This document shows positions 13,086 to 26,782 of a DNA stretch of 64,000 bases, in pieces (within the stretch, counting starts at the first letter, position 1; every line of letters begins with the position of its first letter). Below the pieces are notes generated by a model, which was given only the letters and a program-made list of their open reading frames with translations, searched no databases and was not told the origin of the DNA. The position numbers were made by a program, and so were the translations under genes. The DNA is from Anagrus nilaparvatae (Eukaryota > Arthropoda > Insecta > Hymenoptera > Mymaridae), in the NCBI GenBank assembly GCA_022575985.1, contig JAKSXM010000107.1, positions 5,704,001-5,768,000 on the forward strand. The letters are read 5' to 3'.

Positions 13086-13349
13086 TCGCTGCAGCGAATT
13101 TCACGAGCCCATTTAAAATACATGGGATCTCCGCAGCGAATCTGTTACTAACAACATTTAGAACCTGTTGTAAGTAACTTCTTTAAGTTTTCGTAAATTT
13201 GCGAAAAAATCGAAAATTCTCATTTTTTTTTTGTGAAAATCACTCGTAACATTAGAATTATTTTTTGCTAATTTGCAATAACAAAAAAAAAATTCTCTAT
13301 TGATTTAAATGCTTTGACAAAAAAAAAGGCGATAGAAAAAATTTATTGC

Positions 13350-13720
13350 CTATATTGATTTTCATTCTTTGTGTGGAATGGATCATAAGGGCTAAATTTT
13401 CTTATAACTGTAAGTTTGATCGCTCATAAGGTATCGCTAATAACAGCAACAACAAAAATTATACATATTTAATAAAAATATTATCGAAAGATACGTGCAC
13501 GATGAAAGCTTATAGGGAGTAAAAGTTATGTACGATAAATTATCCATGTACAATGTTTCTCTTTCAATGCATAATTAAAGAAGTTTGAAAATATAAAAAG
13601 TAAAACGTTTTATAAAATATTTCTGCATAAAAGAAATGGTAAATTATAATAACCCCATTAACTTTTTTAATAATTGAGTGAGTTTCTTTCTTACTATAGT
13701 TTGGTATTTACTGCAGAGAA
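13350..13720 (+). repeat. Dispersed repeat, copy B
   Basis: Partner of the repeat at 10900-11230. It carries ATAAGGGCTAAATTTTC, AACTGTAAGTTTGATCG, GTTATGTACGATAAATTA, ATAACCCCATTA and TTGGTATTTACTGC in the same order. No reading frame. Confidence 0.55.
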
Positions 13721-14473
13721 ATAAAAAAAAAGTAACTGCTATGAATCGAATCATTAAAATAAAGTTTTATACGTAGAATAGTCTAGAATCAAAGTAGGTA
13801 TATTCAGTCACAATAGTAAAACATGGTTCCTAATAAAGATTTTTTTAAATATTTATTAGTACCATCTAGCAACAGTTCTATCTTTTGACAGTATAGATTA
13901 ATTTTTTTTAATTATTGAAATTAGAACCACTTTTTGGAGACCATGCAATTTCGAGGAATAATTGTTTAATGCTTCTTAACTTTTGTACGGAATACATAAA
14001 AAAATTTTCAAATTCTCAAATATGCAAGCAAAGAATTGAATTTTTAATTAGGCTGTTAAATGAGAATCTTTTGAATCAGTGAAGTCTCGTCTAGAAAAAT
14101 CTTTACTGTTTCCGTTAACACTTCATGGTCTTCACGAGTTCTTCTGATTTTCCCCTAAATTCAGAGATATCTATTTTATAGTTCTTAAAATTATCTGAAA
14201 TGTTTATAGAGAGGGATCCTTTGAGAATCAAAAATACAAGAGGGGGAGGCGGAATGGTCACATTTAAGGATAGTGGTCAAATTTGTACGATTTAAAGTGG
14301 AGTGGAGGAAAATTAATTAAAAAGACTTAGAATAATTTTGATTTAAGGAGTTAGTTAGAATTTTTTGGGCTTAGGAACTAAAAATAATCCGGATTAGGGT
14401 CAACAAGTGCGAAAAAGTCTCATAAAAAAATAAATTTTTGAAAATTATGCCAAAAACCCCGGAAAAAATTTAA
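13721..14473. other. Intergenic DNA with a short G-rich dispersed segment
   Basis: No gene. At 14215-14420 a segment with GAGAATCAAAAATACAAG, TCAAATTTGTACGATTTAA and repeated ...TTAG(A)ATAATT... phrases is shared with 23585-23790 in the same orientation and with about 52660-52760 in reverse. A dispersed repeat of unknown type. Confidence 0.5.
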
Positions 14474-15095
14474 AACGCTGCCAAGTAATTGGCACTATGG
14501 TTTCTCAGTAACAATAGCAATAATATATTCTTCATGGTCTATTTTGTCTAGTAAAAACTAGAATTCTCTATATATTAGTACTTTCATAGAAAAAAATTAA
14601 GTACTACGTTCCAAAAAAAAAAAAATTGCTATTTTTTTATTTTTTTTTGAAAAAAATTAAAAAAAAAATTTTTTTTTAAATTAATTATTAGATTAGAGAT
14701 ATGGAGTGAGAACGTACTTTCAGAAATTAGTATTTTCATAGAAAAATAATAAGTACTTTGTCCAAAAAGAAAAAAAATTAAGGTGTTTTTTTAATTTTAT
14801 TTTGTAAAAAATTTCGAAAAATTACGTATCCTCGTATGTATCAGATGGAGAAATCCTTAAAAAACAAGTATTCTAGAGATTCGTACTCTCATAGAAAGAA
14901 ATTAAGTACTGCGTCTTTAAAAAAAAAAAATTTAGCGCAAAAATTTCCAAATAGAAAAAAAAATTAGTATTTTTTGGGTGAATAAAATTTTGAGAAAAAT
15001 GATGTGATCCGAGATATTAAGTAAACACGATACTTGTAGATATCAGTACTTTTTTCGTAAACTTTTGCTCATAAAAACTCCCCAGCTCCAAGGAT
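14474..15095. repeat. Second copy of the GCCAAGTAATTGGCAC repeat family
   Basis: Begins GCCAAGTAATTGGCACTATG and GTTTCTCA and contains several TTAGTACTTTCATAGAAAA / AATTAAGTACT(A/G)CGTC blocks, as at 5758-7165. It lacks the SINE inserted in that copy and so shows the unoccupied site near 14530-14550. Confidence 0.7.
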
Positions 15096-15393
15096 TTTGA
15101 TGTTGCTTTTCAAAAAGGCGTGCCTGTAAATACCTCAATTTTCCTATTTAAATAGCATGAAAACATTGACTTTTCAGCTTTCTAATTCTTTGTGAAGTTT
15201 GCAAAATGTTTTGAAAAGCTGCTAATCGATGAAAAATACTATTTAAATAAAAGTTATTTTTTAAGCGATTTTACGGTAATAAACTTAAAAAAAATCCCTA
15301 TTAAAATAATATGGCTTCAGATTATATTATGATTTATCGGCAATCTTCATAAGTATGAATTTATATTGATCTTAAGAGTTTTAATATAATGGT

Positions 15394-15409
15394 GGTCCTG
15401 AAAAGGACC
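15394..15409 (-). terminator. Histone 3' stem-loop of the first H4 gene
   Basis: Sixteen-base element with a 6-bp stem and 4-nt loop (minus-strand form GGTCCTTTTCAGGACC), about 30 bp past the H4 stop. This is the SLBP-binding processing signal of replication-dependent histone mRNAs. Confidence 0.95.
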
Positions 15410-15439
15410 GTTTATGAAATTTTTAATTGATTTAAGAAT

Positions 15440-16387
<948 letters not shown>

Positions 16388-16418
16388 ATCAAAATATTCA
16401 TCAATATCTTATACAATC

Positions 16419-16434
16419 GGTCCTTTTTAGGACC
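16419..16434 (+). terminator. Histone 3' stem-loop of H3 copy 1, variant loop
   Basis: GGTCCTTTTTAGGACC: the usual 6-bp stem with loop TTTT instead of the TTTC seen after all the other intact genes here. It lies 31 bp after the stop. Confidence 0.9.
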
Positions 16435-17000
16435 AACAAGATTTTTAAACGTACTCCATCTATTTCTGCGACATGGTTTTTGGTTCTTCATAGATAACCA
16501 TTGATTTACATAGTGTCTACCAGTCCTTATGGTCTGTGTGGTCCTTATACAAAATCCTTATATCCTTAAAATATACTTAAATTTGAGTACGGATCTTTAA
16601 AAGTTACTTTTTTTTAAAAATAATATATATTATTTTTAAAATATTATATTGCCTGTTTTTTAAATTAATTTTTAGATCAGTAGGTATTTTATGCAAAACT
16701 ATTTCTTTTTTCTTTACGTTTAAATATCATTTTTATCCCAAAAATAATTATTAATAAGTAGGATAATTTTAATTTAATGTATTGTTCGCTTAAGTTTTAC
16801 AAAAAACGTGTGTTTATGTTTTTATAGGTATAACCCATTAATGCCTAATCAACACATACAAGCCATTTGAATATTTTTTTAATGAAAAAATCAATATTTT
16901 CGACTAAAAACGTTACCCTGTAATCAGGGCTGTTCTTTTCATTTCCGAAGTCCGTTTTAACACACAACCCCTATAAAATGTGATATCATCTCCTAGATGT
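16435..17000. other. Intergenic AT-rich DNA
   Basis: No gene or repeat recognised between the H3 stem-loop and the tandem repeat at 17000. Confidence 0.5.
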
Positions 17001-17900
17001 GGGTAAACTTTAAACATTATTTGGCACTATCTATACTTGATGAGATTTTCAGTTCAAAATATTGAATCTTTCCTGTAGTTGTAAAACTCACTCCTTGCTT
17101 ATTAAAGACACCCCCAGGGAGGGTTTTAAAGGCAAACACATTGTTATTTGATTTTTTTTGCCAACTCGCATTTAAATTTGCATGCTTTGGGAAAGGGCAT
17201 AGCAATTACTTTCAATGTCAAAAAAAAACTTTAACGTTTGGAAACATCTTAATTTTCTTTAAGATTTTTTTCAAAATATTCAATCATTGATTTAGTTGTA
17301 AAAGTCGCCCCTTTGCTTACTAATGAAATATTCTAGGTAAGGTTATAAGGGTAACTAAATGCATATTTGATTTGTCTTTCCTTTGGGAGGCCTAGTTACT
17401 ATTTTCGATGCCAGAAAAAATCTTTTTTGCATGTGGTAATATATTGAGTTTCTTTAAGAAATATTTAAAAATTTACCCCACTTTAGGGTTGATATCTCAC
17501 TTCTCAAGGGTTGTAGGAGAAAACGGACCCCGGAAATGAATGAAATTACCTACTGGGTGAGTTTTTCGGTTCAATCTTTCATTTCATGCCCTTGCTTACT
17601 AAAGACATCCCCAGGGAAAGTTGTAAGGGCAAATACACACGTATTTGATTTTTTTCCATCTCTTGGAAGTCCTAGCAATTATTTTTGATGCCAAATAAAG
17701 ACTTTTTTGCATTTGGTAACTTTCTTTCTTTAAAAATTATTTGAAAATTTACCCTAGTTTAGGAGTTGATGTCTCATTTCGTAGGGGTTGTAGAAAAATT
17801 GCGAAAATGGAGTTGTGAAAAGTTGTAAAATATGTGTTAAATAAAAAGTTGTTAAAACTGAGAAATAAAAAGAGCGACCTAAATTATCTACTAGGTGAGT
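17000..17900. repeat. Diverged tandem repeat, about 300-bp unit, three copies
   Basis: Three successive blocks share, in order: TACT.G.TGAGTTTTTC-GGTTCAA, TT(G)CTTACTAAAGACA(C/T)CCCCAGGGA, GGCAAACACA..., TATTTGATTTTTTT, GATGCCA..AAAA, TTTTTTGCAT.TGGTAA, then a TTTACCC..TTTAGG stretch and GTTGATATCTCA. Copies start near 17017, 17280 and 17560. They are clearly related but have many substitutions, so the array is old. The short minus-strand reading frame here is part of it. Confidence 0.65.
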
Positions 17901-18457
17901 TTATTTCAGCCTAAAATGTAGTTTTTATTACCGAAAAATTCAAGTGGCCAAGAACTGTCGGTTGGGCATTAATAGGTTAAATATATAATAATTATAATAT
18001 TTAATAAACAGTCAAACTTCCTAAAAAAATTATGATATCTAAATTTACTTATAAATATCCTTAAATTTAACCAATTAAGATCCGTTATATCCTTAAAAAC
18101 CGAAGAAAATTTTTTGTAGACACCCTGGACTCCTTATTTTCAACTTATTTGCTAAAATGTCCTTAAAAAGACCGAGTTTTGTCTTTTAATATAAAAAATT
18201 TTTTAAATTTAATCATAATAATCTGATTTTTTTATTGTCTCTTAAAAAAAGAAATATTCATTTTTTTGAAGGAAACAATTAATAAAACACTGAAATTGCA
18301 ATGGACGTGGATGTTTGCTTTATTTTATTTGCAGTAATTTATTTAAAAGATGAAGATTTAAAAGGCAAGCCACCTGCGCGCCTAAAAATCATTATCCTTT
18401 TTATTTTCAAAATTAACTTCAAGAAAAAAATATTTGATACCGCATCTGAAAGCAACT
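17901..18457. other. Intergenic AT-rich DNA
   Basis: No gene recognised. Its 3' part (from about 18380) belongs to a dispersed segment also found near 54350-54420. Confidence 0.5.
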
Positions 18458-18631
18458 TAATTTCGTTGTTACGCACCTCAGGCCAAAATTTTCTTTTGCC
18501 CTGGACGGCAAAATTTTGCAATAAGATGACAAAACACTTGAATGTAATTTCGTTGTTACGCACCTCAGGCCAAAATTTTCTTTTGCCCTGGACGGCAAAA
18601 TTTTGCAATAAGATGACAAAACACTTGAATG
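18458..18631 (+). repeat. Near-perfect 87-bp tandem duplication
   Basis: Two adjacent copies (18458-18544 and 18545-18631) of a unit containing TTGTTACGCACCTCAGGCC and GCCCTGGACGGCAAAATTTT. The copies are almost identical, so the duplication is recent. Within each unit, CCAAAATTTT and AAAATTTTGC allow a hairpin. A single, more diverged relative is at about 54380-54575 in the P450 first intron. Open frames running through the array are an artefact: the unit length of 87 is divisible by three. Confidence 0.9.
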
Positions 18632-19201
18632 AATTTTTAAATGTTATAGGTATGTCGCATCTACAGATGTAATGTTATATTATAATAGATTTAACACTTT
18701 ATTATTAAAATTTATAATAGGGTTATCTAACGCTGTCGAGATTTTTTGATATTCTGAAAATATATAAAAAAATATTCGACACGTATTTTTTTATTTTACA
18801 TAAAAATTAAAAATGACAGAGTAATTATTAATTAAAGTAGCTAAAATACTGGTAGTGGGGGTACCATGACGTCACAGTCCATGAAACGCAATGTTAAAAG
18901 TATAGGGAATCTGGATTGTGACGCCACGCGTAATTTATTTAACTCTTTAGTTTACCAGTTAAAAATTGTTTAAATAAAAAATAAAAAAATACGCGTCTAA
19001 TATTTTTTTATAAAATACAAAACCAACCAAATAGAATTTGAAAATTGTTTTCATGCAACAACCCTATTATTTCTACAGTTTATAATAAATTCAAAAATTA
19101 GTAATATAGAGCAAATATTTTAATTTTGCATAAAATAAAAGGGTTAACTTTGAAAAATATAGTAAAAAATTAAAATTCCTCTAACGTTTTAAATTATTGT
19201 T
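18632..19201. other. Intergenic AT-rich DNA
   Basis: Contains a short less AT-rich stretch near 18850-18930 (GTACCATGACGTCACAG and GTGACGCCACGCG, CRE-like by composition). No gene. Confidence 0.4.
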
Positions 19202-19217
19202 AGCCCTGAAAAGGGCT
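19202..19217 (-). terminator. Histone 3' stem-loop of H2A
   Basis: Minus-strand AGCCCTTTTCAGGGCT, 37 bp past the H2A stop. The outermost pair is A-T rather than the usual G-C. Confidence 0.92.
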
Positions 19218-19254
19218 GTTTATTAAGATGCAGTTTAAACTGATATTTGACTGT

Positions 19255-19863
<609 letters not shown>

Positions 19864-20238
19864 ATGGCTCCTAAAGCAAGTGGAAAGGCTGTCAAAAAAG
19901 CCGGCAAGGCTCAAAAAAATATCAGCAAAGGCGGTGACAAGAAAAAGAAGCGTAAGAGGAAGGAATCTTACGCAATCTACATCTACAAAGTACTCAAGCA
20001 AGTACATCCAGACACTGGAGTTTCCAGCAAAGCCATGTCAATCATGAATTCTTTCGTGAATGACATTTTCGAACGCATTGCTGCTGAATCCTCCCGTTTG
20101 GCTCATTACAACAAGAGGTCAACCATCACCTCCCGGGAAATCCAAACTGCTGTCCGTCTCTTATTGCCCGGAGAACTTGCTAAGCACGCTGTTAGTGAAG
20201 GCACCAAAGCAGTCACTAAGTACACAAGCTCCAAATAA
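19864..20238 (+). CDS. H2B: Histone H2B
   Basis: Core histone of 124 residues, [17 protein letters not shown] to AVTKYTSSK. The [20 protein letters not shown] helix region and the C-terminal TKYTSS, site of the conserved ubiquitinated lysine, are present. Intronless, head to head with H2A, stem-loop at 20263. A degenerate copy of its last codons and stem-loop lies 260 bp downstream. No disruption. Confidence 0.98.
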   Translation: MAPKASGKAVKKAGKAQKNISKGGDKKKKRKRKESYAIYIYKVLKQVHPDTGVSSKAMSIMNSFVNDIFERIAAESSRLAHYNKRSTITSREIQTAVRLLLPGELAKHAVSEGTKAVTKYTSSK

Positions 20239-20262
20239 GCAAAAGTTAACAATTGTTCAATC

Positions 20263-20278
20263 GGCCCTTTTCAGGGCC
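20263..20278 (+). terminator. Histone 3' stem-loop of H2B
   Basis: Perfect GGCCCTTTTCAGGGCC, 24 bp after the stop. Confidence 0.95.
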
Positions 20279-20489
20279 ATCAATTTTTTAAAACGAAGAA
20301 TACTATTTTTTTGCAGATTATAATACTAAATTAATTCATGTGACTTATTTTTCACAAAATTTTTTGTTAATTTTTTTTTATGCTTCTATTTCTATTTCAG
20401 TTTTGATATTTAAAATTACAAAATCAGTCGTAGCTCGTAAATAATAAATTACCTAATAAACTAAAGTTTGTTTTCAATTTTGAAGGTAA

Positions 20490-20575
20490 TAAAGCAAAAC
20501 AGTAACTAATTATACACCAGCTCTAAATAAATTTAAATCAACATCAACGATAACTATCGGTCCTTCTTCAGGGCC
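20490..20575 (+). pseudogene. Orphan remnant of an H2B 3' end
   Basis: TACACCAGCTCTAAATAA at 20513-20530 matches the H2B end TACACAAGCTCCAAATAA, and the preceding AACTAAT resembles CACTAAG. About 30 bp on, CGGTCCTTCTTCAGGGCCATCAA (20558 on) is a stem-loop with an extra loop base and a weakened stem, followed by the same CATCAA seen after the real H2B. Only the last codons survive. It implies that a second H2B once stood here, or that the 3' end was tandemly duplicated. Confidence 0.75.
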
Positions 20576-21655
20576 ATCAATAAATTCATAATAAAGAAAA
20601 TTATCCATATACTCTAAAATTGTTAATAAATTTTTCTTAAAGAAACCCAGAAAAAAATATATTTAATATAATATGTACTTCTTTTTTGTGCAATTAAAAA
20701 TTTGTTTTACTAATGGCATACAGTGCAATATTTCTCGCTACATGTAATTAGGTAAACAAAAATTTCATAAAAAAAAGTTTTTTTCGAACAATTTGAGGCA
20801 TATTTTTTTTTAGGTGTATAGTCAATTTTTATTTTTTCAAAGACTATTTCTTTGGCTTATTATTCTTAGGTGAATCTTTTTTTAATTTATTTTAGTATAC
20901 ATCACAATTCTAACTAAATCTATTTTTAAATTGAGCGATAATTAATGTTGCTACATATTTATCATAAAAAAACTAAATATGATTATGAATTATAAATCAG
21001 CTAACAAAAACTTAGTAATAAAGCTTATAAATTAAATTTTTTCCCATGAAGAAAAATAGGTAGTATTTATGTTTTCTTTTTGGTTAACATGAACAGGGGT
21101 CCATTTCGTAAAATTACTAGTCAATTTTTTGTTGACAATAAATTGTTGCAAAATTTTTTAAGGCAAAAAGGTAAACTAATATTTTATTTAACTCAAGGGC
21201 TTATAACAAGGACGTTTTTGAAAATAGGTTCAACCTTAAATAATAATAAATTTATTCTTTACATAAAATTCAAGTTTGAAATATTTTTTCTTACTTCTGC
21301 CCAGTTTTGGTCATTAAAAAACATTAGATTTACACTAAAATATGGGTGATAATAATAATTACGTCATGAATACTAATAAATTATAACAATAAAACATGTA
21401 TTTGATCTTAGATACAGATTACAGAACTAGTACTGAATTATGGAACATTTTTGATATTATTTACCCAGCAAGAAATATAAGCATAATAGTAATTTTCAAA
21501 GTACAGCATTATTGTAAATTTTTAGTTTTAAAAATGCATTTTCTCTGAAAGGAGACATTTGTTAAATATTTAAGATATTCAGATTAAATATGCTAAGGGA
21601 TAAAAATTCTATTTTTTAAAGTACAAATAGTTCTATTTAGTCAAATTATGTTTTT
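20576..21655. other. Intergenic AT-rich DNA
   Basis: No gene. A plus-strand frame at 21080-21349 has low-complexity Phe/Lys/Asn-rich composition and no recognised domain; I treat it as chance. Confidence 0.5.
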
Positions 21656-21671
21656 GGCCCTGAAAAGGGCC
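21656..21671 (-). terminator. Histone 3' stem-loop of H4 copy 2
   Basis: Perfect GGCCCTTTTCAGGGCC on the minus strand, about 50 bp past the H4 stop. The stem differs from copy 1 by a compensating pair change (GGTCC/GGACC to GGCCC/GGGCC). Confidence 0.95.
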
Positions 21672-21720
21672 GTTTGGAAGATAGGATATTAATATTAGAT
21701 TGATATTAAGAATCTATAGT

Positions 21721-22668
<948 letters not shown>

Positions 22669-22691
22669 ATTAATTTTCACATATTACAACC

Positions 22692-22707
22692 GGTCCTTTT
22701 CAGGACC
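22692..22707 (+). terminator. Histone 3' stem-loop of H3 copy 2
   Basis: GGTCCTTTTCAGGACC, 23 bp after the stop, with the standard TTTC loop (compare the TTTT loop after copy 1). Confidence 0.95.
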
Positions 22708-24100
22708 ATCATGATTTTATAATGTAATGAAAAGTAATTCATATTTATAACAAACTCACATCTGTAGTTGCTAGTTTTTTAAACTAATACAATAGGCCAA
22801 GTGTTACAGTAGACATATGGAATTTGCACTTTCATATTATAAACCTAAAAAAACATTGAAATAATTACAAAGTTCACTTTCCTGATCCCACAGCTACGCG
22901 CAAAGGTTTTAGACCATATTTATACATAAACATATACGTATTTAGAACATATTTATATTTTAGGCCACTTATGAACCCATGGACTTTTATGTCCTGAACC
23001 GAAAAAATCTCAATTTTTTAAGTTGTACGCAGTAGAGTTGTTCACAAAAAAAAAGTGCTCAAAAAATATTCTTCCTGAAGTATGTTGAAGTTGAGGTGAC
23101 AAAATGATCCCATTACAATTTTCAGCTCATTTGAGAACGATTTTTAGGTGTCGCACAAACCCAGGGTAGCTCTCAAGTGGTTAATTCTTTGAGGTTTTCT
23201 TCCTAGCAGATCGAAAAAACTAACATATCTAGGGCAAAAAAAAACATATTTTCCACCTTAGAGAGACAACTATGTTTTACATCTCGGGACATAATATGGG
23301 GTTCGACATTTAATGGCTTTCTGCATGCAAAGTCAAAACCAATATTTTGTCCCTTGTTTAAAAAATAGCTATTTTCACACCTCGAAGCAATCGAAGAGAC
23401 GCGTTTTCTCTGCAGTAAGAAAGAAAAACTGCATTTTATCCATGAGGGCAAAAAAAGAGTGCCCCAGATCGCAGTTTACCATTTTCGGGTTTGCCTCGGA
23501 ATGTATTTAACCTGCGACCTGGGCCATTCTTTATTTACTCCCTTGGTTCAAAAAATACAATTTTAAAACATGGAACATGTCTATATGGAGAGGGTACCCT
23601 GAGAATCTGAAAATCAAGTGGGGGGGTCAAATTTGTCCGATTTAAGGAGGGGGGGGGGGGTTAAATGGGACTTAGAATTATTTCGATTTAGAGCGTTAAA
23701 ATAATCCGGGTTTAGGGACTTGGAATATTTTTGTTTTAAGGACCTAGAATAATACGCGTTTGGGGAAACAGAATAGTTTTGTTTTAGAATCTTAACATTT
23801 ATTAAGGTGATAATAAGAAATTATAAAAATAGCAAATTGTATTATAATTTGTGTGTCTATGCTTTTGTTATGTTTACGCATCTAAAATACATCTAAAAAT
23901 CGTAAAGTTTACAAAAAATTCCTAAAAAACATACATTTACACTCTGGAGACGGCAATCGCCCCTTCACCCCCCAACCACTAGATGCAACTTTTTTATTAA
24001 ATAATTTTTTTCAAAAAAGACACTATAATAGGTAAAAGAGTTAAAAAAAATTATATATTATAAATTATACATTATTTGAATGGTTCGTATTAAAGCAAAC
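22708..24100. other. Intergenic DNA with dispersed hairpin repeat
   Basis: No gene. At about 23455-23545, CCCAGATCGCAGTTTACC and TGCGACCTGGGCCATTC flank a GGTTTGCCTCGG core. This is a copy of the hairpin repeat that recurs at 32100-32180, 32355-32420 and 33270-33345. A G-rich dispersed segment lies at 23585-23790 (poly-G runs). Two short overlapping frames near 23203-23510 fall inside the hairpin repeat and are not genes. Confidence 0.5.
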
Positions 24101-24108
24101 AATATATT

Positions 24109-26057
24109 TGTTACGCCCCGATCGAGGGAATGCCCCGTTCCGCGGAATGGGGCAGTCATCGGCCCGTTCCGCGGAATGGGCTATGCAACCATGCCAGTCC
24201 GCGGAACGGGGCATCAAAATTAATTTTCATTCCCCGATTTGGGACACCCGAGTTTTAGAGCTATTTTATTAGACGAAAAATATAAATTTATTAGATTTTA
24301 TAATAAAAAAATTTTAATTTAATTTTTTTTTTTGTTTTTATACTTACAACTTATTGATTTATAGTACATAAAATTTTTTATAAAGTAATTATAATATTTT
24401 TAAATATTTTTAATTTAATTTTTCTAAAATAATTTTTATTAAATTAAATAATAAACAATTTTAATTTAACTTACAACATAAACGTTTAAATTTTTTTTAC
24501 TATTAATATTTTTATTATTATTGTTATTTATTATTTTATTTATTTATATAAATCTAATCAAATTATTATTATTTGTTTTGTATTATTAGTTTTGTCACTT
24601 GTCTTACATTCACAACTTACTAAAAAGAGTATATTTAAGACCAAGAATACAAATTTTCAATTTTCAACGTCTTGGAGCAGTTCAATTGTTAGATATTGGG
24701 TTTTTAGAAATTAATAAACTTGGAATTTTTCTAGCAGATTCAAATGATATTAAAAACTGGACTAAAAAAACCCATATTAATTTTTCTCGTACAATCCGAA
24801 TTTACTATTTATTTTAACATTTGACGACGAATTATAGTAGAAAAATTCATTTTTTTCATTTTGAGGGTCCCAATTTTCAGGAAGCCAATGTTTAAATTTA
24901 TATTATAAGTAATGAGTTGTAATCAATTATGCAAAAAAAGTTTTTTATTTTTTACAAATAAAATTTAATAAAAATTATTTTAAAAAAATTAAGGAGGTTA
25001 TCTGTTGATTCTACATTTTCGCTGGAATTACTATTACCGACATTATTATTTTTTTTTTTTTAAATATTTTAGAAGCTATTAATCGAAAAAAAAACTATAA
25101 AAAACCATTAACAATCCAAGAATATTATAAAAAAAAGTCTCATAGTATTATACAATTTAAAAAAACGTAACTAAAATAATGAGCTTTTGGCTATGCGTTA
25201 CGCGTTTTTGTATGTTTTTTAATAAATTTACGAAAATAAAGTCAATAAAGTAAGTAAAACTAATTGGGAATGTAATCTTTAATCAATTATTTATCAGATT
25301 TATTAAGTTTCATGGATCTGTGTCATTAGCACCCTATTTTTTATAAAGCCGAAACAAATTTTTCTATAAACGCAATGTTAAAATACCACTTTTATTCTAT
25401 AGACATCAGCAACATCTAATAAAAATAAAAAATACAATAAAAAATATTGTAATATTAGTCGAATAAAATAAATAATATTTTTTAAAATTTTTTATTATTT
25501 CTATTTATCGATTATACGATCGTACACCATTTTTCAAATATTAATTAAATCATTTAATTATAATATTTTTTGAAATGGGAAACTAATTGATGAAATGCTC
25601 CATGATACTTTCTAACCTTCAAATAAGGTTTGGTTTTACCCAACATCGTCAAAATACCGAGTACTTTTTAATATGTTATTAATAATCTTAAATACCTACA
25701 ACTCGTCTTCATTTAATCAATAAAAAAAAAACCCTTTACTACTATTTAATAATAGTTACGTTTTATTACAAATATTATAATAACTTGATAAAAAATTTTA
25801 TGTACTATAAATCAATAAGTTGTAAGTAATAACAAAAAAAAAAAATTAAATTAAAATTTTTTTATTATAAAATCTAATAAATTTATTTTACTTCAAATAA
25901 AATAGCTTTAAAAGTCGGGTGTCCCAAATCGGGGAATGAAAATTAAATTTGATGCCCCGTTCCGCGGACTGGCATGGTTGCATAGCCCATTCCGCGGAAC
26001 GGGCCGATGACTGCCCCGTTCCGCGGAACGGGACATTCCCTCGATCGGGGCGTAACA
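24109..26057. mobile_element. 1.95-kb element with palindrome-studded terminal inverted repeats
   Basis: Begins TGTTACGCCCCGATCGAGGG and ends with its inverse. Flanked by TATT at 24105-24108 and 26058-26061, a possible 4-bp target duplication. Each end carries three copies of a palindrome around TTCCGCGGAA (for example CCCGTTCCGCGGAACGGG), strongly GC-rich against an AT-rich interior. The inverted similarity continues inward, more weakly, to about 24480 and 25690. Inside is one 72-codon frame at 24599-24817 (MSYIHNLLKRVYLRP start) with no recognised domain. No transposase is seen, so the element is non-autonomous. Superfamily unknown. Confidence 0.8.
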
Positions 26058-26061
26058 TATT

Positions 26062-26780
26062 CATCAAACAAGATTTAAAGAGCTTACGATTCGTAAAACT
26101 TCAAAATCAATGAAATACTTCAAAAAATCGTATTTCTTTTTTATAAAAGAATGTGTTTTAACAACCTCTGAACCTCCGTATTTAAATAAAAAACAATTCT
26201 TTCATAAGAAAATGCGCAAAAATATATTTTTATTTCTATAATATTTTTTAACTCTAAGGTCAAAGTCGTATTAATTTTAAAAATCACGAAAATCTCGAAA
26301 AAAATCATTTATTTTTAATGAAAATTAAAGCTTTGGAGTTTAGAAAGGCCCGAATAAAAAAAAAAAAATTTCCCGTGAAAATACATGAAAAATGTGTATT
26401 TTGTAGAAAAAATAAATTGGGGAGTCCTACTTAAAAATTTTTAGCTGCGTTAGCCCAAAGTTAGAAAAAGGAAGACTTTTTACTTTGCGCTGTTGATAAA
26501 GCAGTAGTTTTTAGTAAAAACCTTTCTTAAAAAAAAAAATTGTTATTTTGCATGTAGTTTTTTTCTGTTTCTTTAAAAAATAAATACTTATCTGCTGTTT
26601 TTAAACAAATTTTAATGCTAAAACTGCCATTTTCTAAGGTTTTCGTCGTTTTTTGCAATTTTAGGTTATTTTATGCAAAGATGAGTCAAAAATAAAAAAA
26701 AACACAAAAAAGTAGCACCTTTTTACTTTTTTACTTTTTAAAGTTTCTTTATTGATAATATTTTAGACATAAATACATAA
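26062..26780. other. Intergenic AT-rich DNA
   Basis: No gene or recognised repeat. Confidence 0.5.
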
Positions 26781-26782
26781 TA

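Noticed and set aside
18301..18672. 123-codon plus-strand frame and long minus-strand frames
   Set aside because: They run through the 87-bp tandem duplication, whose length is divisible by three, and have no domain or codon signature.
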